A stretch of DNA of 10,979 nucleotides from Paracoccaceae bacterium (GTDB lineage Bacteria; Pseudomonadota; Alphaproteobacteria; Rhodobacterales; Rhodobacteraceae): contig JALSHK010000416.1 in NCBI GenBank assembly GCA_026982275.1, positions 1 through 10,979 on the forward strand. Direction: 5' to 3'. The notes below the pieces were generated by a model that saw only the letters and a list, made by a program, of their open reading frames with translations, was not told the DNA's origin and ran no database searches. Shown one piece after another: positions 6,577 through 10,979 of the stretch; within the stretch, counting starts at the first letter, position 1; each line of letters begins with the position of its first letter. The position numbers were made by a program, and so were the translations under genes.

Positions 6577-7782
6577 ATGGCGAGCATTTTGCTTGATATC
6601 AGCCGCAGCATTTCGCGCGCGCCTTTTTCATACGCAACCGGTATTGATCGGGTCGAGCAGGCCTATATCCAGCATTTTATAAATTCCGAAGGGTCGGTCT
6701 GGTTTCTTTCCCGGGTGCTGAAAGGTTATGCACTACTGGATCGGAACGCGATGAAAATCGTCTGGCCGATGATTTTGCGGCAAGCGCCGTGGCAAAAGAT
6801 CGATATGATCGCGCGGCTGTTCAGCCATAAGCTGCCCGAGCCGGTAAACCGCGCCGAATCCACCCTGCGACGGGTCGCGCGCGCTACATGCCTGCGCCCC
6901 GGTCTGGCCAGAATGCTGCGTAACAATTTGCCCAAGGGGTTTACCTATCTCAATATCGGCCATTCCAACCGCAAACCGGCGCTTTGGCAGGCGATAAATC
7001 AAGGCGGCGCGGGGCAAAAGCTGGCCATGGTGCATGATGTAATTCCGCTGGATTTTCCTCACTTCACCCGGGCGGATACTGCGCTGCGTTTTGAAAAAGA
7101 GCTGAAAGCGACGGCACAAGCCTGTGATGCACTGATATATAATTCCGCCGATACCGCCTGCAAAGCTGCAAAATGGCTCGATAAATGGGGGTTATATCCC
7201 GATAATTTGCCCATTCTGCTCGGGGTGGATCCGCTGGCCGCGCCGAATCCTGTGCCTGCTTCAGAGCCGCCCGAATTTGTAATTCTGGGCACGATCGAGC
7301 CGCGCAAAAACCACAGGATGTTATTGGATATCTGGGCAGACATACCGGCAGAGCTGCATATTATTGGCCAGAGAGGTTGGCGCAACGAAGATGTATTTGC
7401 CACGCTGGATGAGATTCCGATGATAGGAAAAACCGTATTCGAGCATTCCGATTTGAGCGATCCGGCATTGGCTGCCCGGCTTGCCCGCGCCCGGGCGCTG
7501 TTATTTCCGAGCTTTGCCGAAGGTTTTGGCTATCCATTGATTGAAGCGCTGCAAATGGGTATTCCGGTGATTTGTTCCGACCTGCCTTGTTTTCGCGAAA
7601 TTGCCGGTGATTTCCCGACCTATCTACCTGCCCATGATAGCGATGCCTGGAAGGCCGCCATCCTGTCTGCGAGCAACGCCCCGCGCGAAGCCGTGCCAAA
7701 AGATATGAAATTTCCAACCTGGGAGCAGCATTTTGCCAAGCTGGATATGTTTCTGTATAGATGGCGAAATCAAACCGATTAA
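6577..7782 (+). CDS. GT-B glycosyltransferase, family 4 (glycosyl transferases group 1)
   Basis: This is a predicted retaining glycosyltransferase of the two-Rossmann GT-B fold, cytosolic or peripheral to the inner membrane. Of 401 residues, the N-terminal acceptor domain begins ILLDISRSISR (4-14) and has TGIDRV (21-26), a pattern found in many polysaccharide mannosyl/glucosyltransferases. MVHDVIPLDFP is at 151-161. The donor domain shows GTIEPRKNH (238-246) and PSFAEGFGYPLIEAL (311-325). That segment carries the E-x7-E pair (E315, E323) typical of family 4, then GIPVICSDLPCFREIAGD (328-345). The ATG lies nine bases after the galU stop with only a weak ribosome binding site (CAGG), consistent with translational coupling. 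The sugar transferred is not determinable; a mannosyltransferase-like role is a guess from family resemblance. Confidence 0.92.
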   Translation: MASILLDISRSISRAPFSYATGIDRVEQAYIQHFINSEGSVWFLSRVLKGYALLDRNAMKIVWPMILRQAPWQKIDMIARLFSHKLPEPVNRAESTLRRVARATCLRPGLARMLRNNLPKGFTYLNIGHSNRKPALWQAINQGGAGQKLAMVHDVIPLDFPHFTRADTALRFEKELKATAQACDALIYNSADTACKAAKWLDKWGLYPDNLPILLGVDPLAAPNPVPASEPPEFVILGTIEPRKNHRMLLDIWADIPAELHIIGQRGWRNEDVFATLDEIPMIGKTVFEHSDLSDPALAARLARARALLFPSFAEGFGYPLIEALQMGIPVICSDLPCFREIAGDFPTYLPAHDSDAWKAAILSASNAPREAVPKDMKFPTWEQHFAKLDMFLYRWRNQTD

Positions 7783-7794
7783 CGGGCAGATTGA

Positions 7795-8799
7795 ATGAAA
7801 AACCTTATGCGACACTACCGCTTGCGCCTTTTGCGCAAAAAATGGCAGATTCGCACCCTGTTGCGGCGCAAAGACCTTCGCCTGGTTCAGCATAGTGCGG
7901 TCTCACGCACGCCAAACGGCATTTTTCTGTTTTCGACCCTCCGTAACGAAAACGAGCGCCTGCCCTATTTTCTGGAATATTACCGAAAGCTCGGGGTGGA
8001 GCAGTTTTTCATTGTCGATAACGGCTCAACAGACGGCAGCCATGAATATTTGAAATCCCAGCCCGATGTTTCGCTCTGGTATACGCAAGCCAGCTATAAG
8101 CGGGCCAGGTTCGGGGTGTTGTGGATAAACGGTTTGCTCAATGCCTTTGGCCATGGCCATTGGTGCCTTGTCGTGGATGTGGATGAGCTTTTGGTCTACC
8201 CGCATCACAAGACCCGTCCCTTGCCGGCGCTTACCCAATGGCTGGAGGCTGGAAAGATAAGCACATTTTCGGCGATGCTTCTGGATATGTATGCCAAGAC
8301 GCCAAAGCCATGCCCGCGCGGCACAGATCCGCTAAAGGTGCTGAATTATTTTGATTCCGGAAATTACACCCTGCGCCGCAATACACGCTTTACCGAGCTG
8401 TGGATCCAGGGCGGCCCGCGCCAGCGCCTGTTTTTTGCCAACCGCCCAGCCAAGGCCCCGGCGCTGAATAAAATCCCGCTGATCAAATGGCGCAAACATT
8501 TTGTCTATATTTCCTCCACCCATGTTTTATTGCCTCGTGGCCTTAATCAAACTTATGAGCGGGGCGGTGGCGAGCGGATTTGCGGGGCATTGCTTCATAC
8601 CAAATTTCTGCCCGATATGGCCAGCCGTGCGCAAGAAGAGTTGATCCGCGGCCAGCATTATAACAACAGCGCCGAATATCGCGCCTATAGTGAAAATAAA
8701 AATGCGCTGGCCGAAATATGGACTCCACAATCCACGCGCTTTGAAGATTGGCAACAATTGGAACGCCTGGGATTGATTTCGCTTGGAGGCTGGGCATGA
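7795..8799 (+). CDS. GT-A glycosyltransferase, Glyco_tranf_2_4/GT92-like
   Basis: This is a predicted glycosyltransferase of 334 residues. The first 30 residues are strongly basic (many Lys and Arg) and could hold the protein at the membrane surface; there is no transmembrane helix. The catalytic core carries STLRNENERLPYFLEYY (47-63), FIVDNGSTDGS (72-82) and the metal-binding DVDE (128-131). A conserved-looking second half has GGPRQRLFF (206-214), LNKIPLIKW (224-232) and LLHTKFL (266-272). This layout matches bacterial Glyco_tranf_2_4 proteins related to GT92. Its ATG is 12 bases after the preceding stop, with a weak ribosome binding site; ATG 7807 is an alternative. Its stop overlaps the next start as ATGA (8796-8799). 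Donor and acceptor are unknown. Confidence 0.87.
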   Translation: MKNLMRHYRLRLLRKKWQIRTLLRRKDLRLVQHSAVSRTPNGIFLFSTLRNENERLPYFLEYYRKLGVEQFFIVDNGSTDGSHEYLKSQPDVSLWYTQASYKRARFGVLWINGLLNAFGHGHWCLVVDVDELLVYPHHKTRPLPALTQWLEAGKISTFSAMLLDMYAKTPKPCPRGTDPLKVLNYFDSGNYTLRRNTRFTELWIQGGPRQRLFFANRPAKAPALNKIPLIKWRKHFVYISSTHVLLPRGLNQTYERGGGERICGALLHTKFLPDMASRAQEELIRGQHYNNSAEYRAYSENKNALAEIWTPQSTRFEDWQQLERLGLISLGGWA

Positions 8800-10454
8800 G
8801 CATCGGATTTGTGCTTTTGGTCCATGAAAACCTGGATCGTGTGGCACAATTGGTAGCGGCGCTGCACCGCATGGGCTGCAAGTTGGCAATCCATGTCGAT
8901 GCCAAGGTGCCGGAATCGGAGTATATGGCCTTCCGGCAGGTGGTTGACGGGCTGGAATCGGTGGTGCTTGCGCCAAGGCTGCATTGCGAATGGGGCCGGT
9001 TTTCATTGGTGGAGGCGCAGTTCCGGGCCGTGGAATGCCTGTTGGCCGGCTTTCCCTGTGTTTCCCATATCACGCTGCTATCCGGCTCCTGCCTTCCCAG
9101 CCGCCCATTGGGAGAGTTTATTACTTTTTTGCAGCAAAATCCGGATACGGATTATATAGAATCGGTGCGGGTTGGTGACAAGACATGGATTAAAGGCGGG
9201 TTGGAATCCGAGCGGCTCAGCCTGTATTTTCCGTTTTCCTTTGTCCGAAACCGCCGGATTTTTGACCTGTTTGTCGAGCTGCAACGCAAGCTGGGAATAA
9301 AGCGGAAAATGCCATCGGGGCTGACCCCGCATATCGGCTCCCAATGGTGGACCCTGACCCGTGCTACCCTGAGCGCCATTCTGAAAGACCCGCAACGCCC
9401 TGTTTATGACCGGTATTTCAAAAAATGCTGGATCCCTGATGAATCCTATTTTCAAACCCTTGCCCGCAAGCATAGCCAGAATCTGAAATCCCGCTCCCTT
9501 ACATTCACACGGTTTGATTTTCGCGGCAAGCCTATGATGTTTTATGATGACCATCTTCGCTTTATCGAGCATATAGACAGCTATTTTATCCGTAAAACAT
9601 GGTGCGGAGCCAAGGCTTTGTATACCACATTGCTTGATCCGGATCGCCAAGCCGCCAGGCGCAATCCGGATATGGAAACGGCATTTCTGGCAACGATTGA
9701 AAAGGCTGAAAACCGGCGCATAAAGGGGCGGCAAGGGCTGGTCATGCAGGGGCAGGTTCCGCGCCTGACAGAGCAGGTGGCGGCAGCACCCTACACGGTT
9801 TTGAGCGGTTTTGACCATGTTTTCCAGGATTTTCCGGATTGGATCAAGCAAGAGACAGGTCTTGAGTATTTCCAGCATCTGTTTTCGAGGCAACGAAAAC
9901 CCTATCAGGAACTTGCGCCCAGATTAAAGGGAAACCTGGGGGGAAGCCCTAGATTGCGTAATCACAATCCGGAAGGGTTTTTGCTGAATTTTATCTGGAA
10001 TCAGCGGGATGATGATCCGCTTTTTGCGCTTGATCCCGGCAAGAACCAGCGGCTGGCCCGATTTATTGCCCGAGATCCGAAAGCGCGGGTATTCTTCATC
10101 CGCTCGGTTTGGCTGCTTCGGCTTTTCCGGAATAACGAGCGGGATATTCAAGCGCTTCAATCTAAAATCAGCTTGAGATTACGGCAGGAACAGGCGCAAT
10201 TATCGGCGCTTTTGAGCGGCAATGCGAAGGTCAAGATCATTTCGCTAAACGAAATTTTGTCGCAACCCGGCGCGGTATTGGAAGAGCTGGTTTTCGAATT
10301 ACGGCCCTCTTTGGCACAAAAAAACCGCGATCTTCCCGTATTATTGCCCCGTGAAGGGCTGGAAGAATACATTGAATTCTTGCGGGATGCAGGGCTAAAC
10401 TGGCATAGGGAAGCCGAAAACAGCCCGGATATTGTCGAGAATAGTTATGAATAA
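8796..10454 (+). CDS. Core-2/I-branching (GT14-like) glycosyltransferase with uncharacterised C-terminal domain
   Basis: The N-terminal 270 residues or so match the core-2/I-branching family, whose eukaryotic members are beta-1,6-GlcNAc transferases and peptide O-xylosyltransferases. Visible landmarks are FVLLVHEN (5-12), HVDAK (33-37), WGRFSLVEA (66-74), LLSGSCLP (94-101), GSQWWTLTR (181-189) and IPDESYFQTL (213-222), whose glutamate E216 is the likely catalytic base. The protein is 552 residues long, so residues from about 280 to 552 form a second region. It ends with KVKIISLNEILSQPGAVLEE (478-497). I recall a Pfam domain of unknown function at this position in alphaproteobacterial homologues but cannot confirm it. 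The start at 8796 is firm: GGAGG (8785-8789) is six bases upstream and the ATG overlaps the previous stop. It overlaps the next gene by eight bases. It probably adds a branch sugar to a surface glycan. Confidence 0.87.
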   Translation: MSIGFVLLVHENLDRVAQLVAALHRMGCKLAIHVDAKVPESEYMAFRQVVDGLESVVLAPRLHCEWGRFSLVEAQFRAVECLLAGFPCVSHITLLSGSCLPSRPLGEFITFLQQNPDTDYIESVRVGDKTWIKGGLESERLSLYFPFSFVRNRRIFDLFVELQRKLGIKRKMPSGLTPHIGSQWWTLTRATLSAILKDPQRPVYDRYFKKCWIPDESYFQTLARKHSQNLKSRSLTFTRFDFRGKPMMFYDDHLRFIEHIDSYFIRKTWCGAKALYTTLLDPDRQAARRNPDMETAFLATIEKAENRRIKGRQGLVMQGQVPRLTEQVAAAPYTVLSGFDHVFQDFPDWIKQETGLEYFQHLFSRQRKPYQELAPRLKGNLGGSPRLRNHNPEGFLLNFIWNQRDDDPLFALDPGKNQRLARFIARDPKARVFFIRSVWLLRLFRNNERDIQALQSKISLRLRQEQAQLSALLSGNAKVKIISLNEILSQPGAVLEELVFELRPSLAQKNRDLPVLLPREGLEEYIEFLRDAGLNWHREAENSPDIVENSYE

Positions 10455-10979
10455 TCAGCCATTTAAACAATTTGCGATTTTTGGCACCATGCGAAGCGGC
10501 TCAAACCTGCTGGAGCAATATCTGAACCAGTTTGACGGGCTGGTTTCTTATGGCGAGCTGTTCAATAAAGGCTTCATCGGCGTGCCGGGGCGGCACGAGT
10601 TTCTTGGTATATCTTTGGCGGCGCGGGATGAGGACCCCGAAGAACTGGTGCGGGCAATCCGGAATGCGACACCTGGGAAAACTCCCGGCTACAGGATTTT
10701 TCAGGCCCATGATCCACGGATGTTGCAACAATCCCTTTCGGACCCGGAATGTGCCAAAATAATCCTGACCCGGGATCCGGTCGATAGCTTTACCTCGTTA
10801 CAAATTGCCAGAAAAACCGATCAATGGATGATTAGCGATATTGCTCATCGTAAAACCGCAAAAATCCATTTTAACCTTGAAGCCTACGAAAAATACAAAA
10901 AAGCCCGCGACGATTATTACCATAAAATTTTCGAAGCGCTGAAGCTAAGTGGCCAGCCCTATTTCGAGCTTGATTTTTC
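10447..10979 (+). CDS. PAPS-dependent sulfotransferase family protein (partial, runs off window)
   Basis: The frame opens at ATG 10447, inside the last codons of the preceding gene (eight-base overlap). It stays open for 177 codons to the window end, so the C-terminus is missing. It has the two cofactor signatures of sulfotransferases. The 5'-phosphosulfate loop is FGTMRSGSNLLEQYL (12-26). The 3'-phosphate motif is IILTRDPVDSFTSLQIARK (105-123), with R109 and S114 placed as expected. GELFN (36-40) follows the loop, as in many bacterial carbohydrate sulfotransferases. The visible end, PYFELDF (171-177), is the usual strand before the PAPS-binding C-terminal part. Expected activity is transfer of sulfate from PAPS to a sugar hydroxyl, yielding PAP. 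Its partner function, CysQ, sits at the head of the same gene run. The precise acceptor is unknown. Confidence 0.88.
   Translation, partial: MNNQPFKQFAIFGTMRSGSNLLEQYLNQFDGLVSYGELFNKGFIGVPGRHEFLGISLAARDEDPEELVRAIRNATPGKTPGYRIFQAHDPRMLQQSLSDPECAKIILTRDPVDSFTSLQIARKTDQWMISDIAHRKTAKIHFNLEAYEKYKKARDDYYHKIFEALKLSGQPYFELDF

Noticed and set aside
8748..8795. Upstream TTG start for the core-2-type gene adding 16 residues
   Set aside because: The ATG at 8796 has a GGAGG site six bases upstream and gives the family-typical N-terminus starting at the first beta strand.
9078..9893. Open frame of 271 codons on the minus strand opposite the core-2-type gene
   Set aside because: It is a mirror of a well-supported gene with strong start signals; its translation is low-complexity in character and matches no family.
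1..10979. Search by eye for CRISPR arrays, insertion sequences, tRNA genes and attachment sites
   Set aside because: No spaced direct repeats, transposase motifs, terminal inverted repeats or tRNA-like cloverleaf sequences were recognised.

Overview
The window looks like chromosomal DNA of an alphaproteobacterium, most likely in or near the Rhodobacterales. The DnaK protein ends in the acidic VVDADFEDLDENRKS-type tail I associate with that group. The dnaK gene has an RpoH-type heat-shock promoter and no CIRCE element. The base composition is moderate in GC, and the surface-glycan enzymes resemble those of marine Rhodobacteraceae. The taxonomic reading is inference; the gene identities rest on motifs read directly from the translations.

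Layout. Bases 1-56 hold no recognisable gene. Bases 57-88 form an intrinsic terminator for dnaK, which runs leftward (106-2022). A heat-shock promoter and an AT-rich inverted repeat lie in the dnaK upstream gap. Further right, still leftward, come a YciA-type acyl-CoA thioesterase (2214-2588) and a KpsM-like ABC-2 permease (2585-3406). These two overlap by 4 bases. A gap of about 108 bases (3407-3514) then separates this leftward block from a rightward run of seven closely packed genes reaching the window edge. In order they are: cysQ (3515-4294), a GT2 glycosyltransferase with a long C-terminal extension (4295-5623), galU (5671-6567), a GT-B/family-4 glycosyltransferase (6577-7782), a small GT-A glycosyltransferase of the Glyco_tranf_2_4/GT92-like type (7795-8799), a core-2/I-branching-type (GT14-like) transferase with a large uncharacterised C-terminal domain (8796-10454), and a PAPS-type sulfotransferase cut by the window end (10447-10979).

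How the genes could work together. GalU makes UDP-glucose, and four glycosyltransferases could assemble a branched glycan. The sulfotransferase would sulfate it from PAPS, and CysQ would hydrolyse the inhibitory by-product PAP. The divergent ABC-2 permease could export the polymer, although its ATPase is not in view. The most economical reading is a sulfated surface polysaccharide locus next to dnaK. No mobile element, CRISPR array, tRNA or rRNA was seen.
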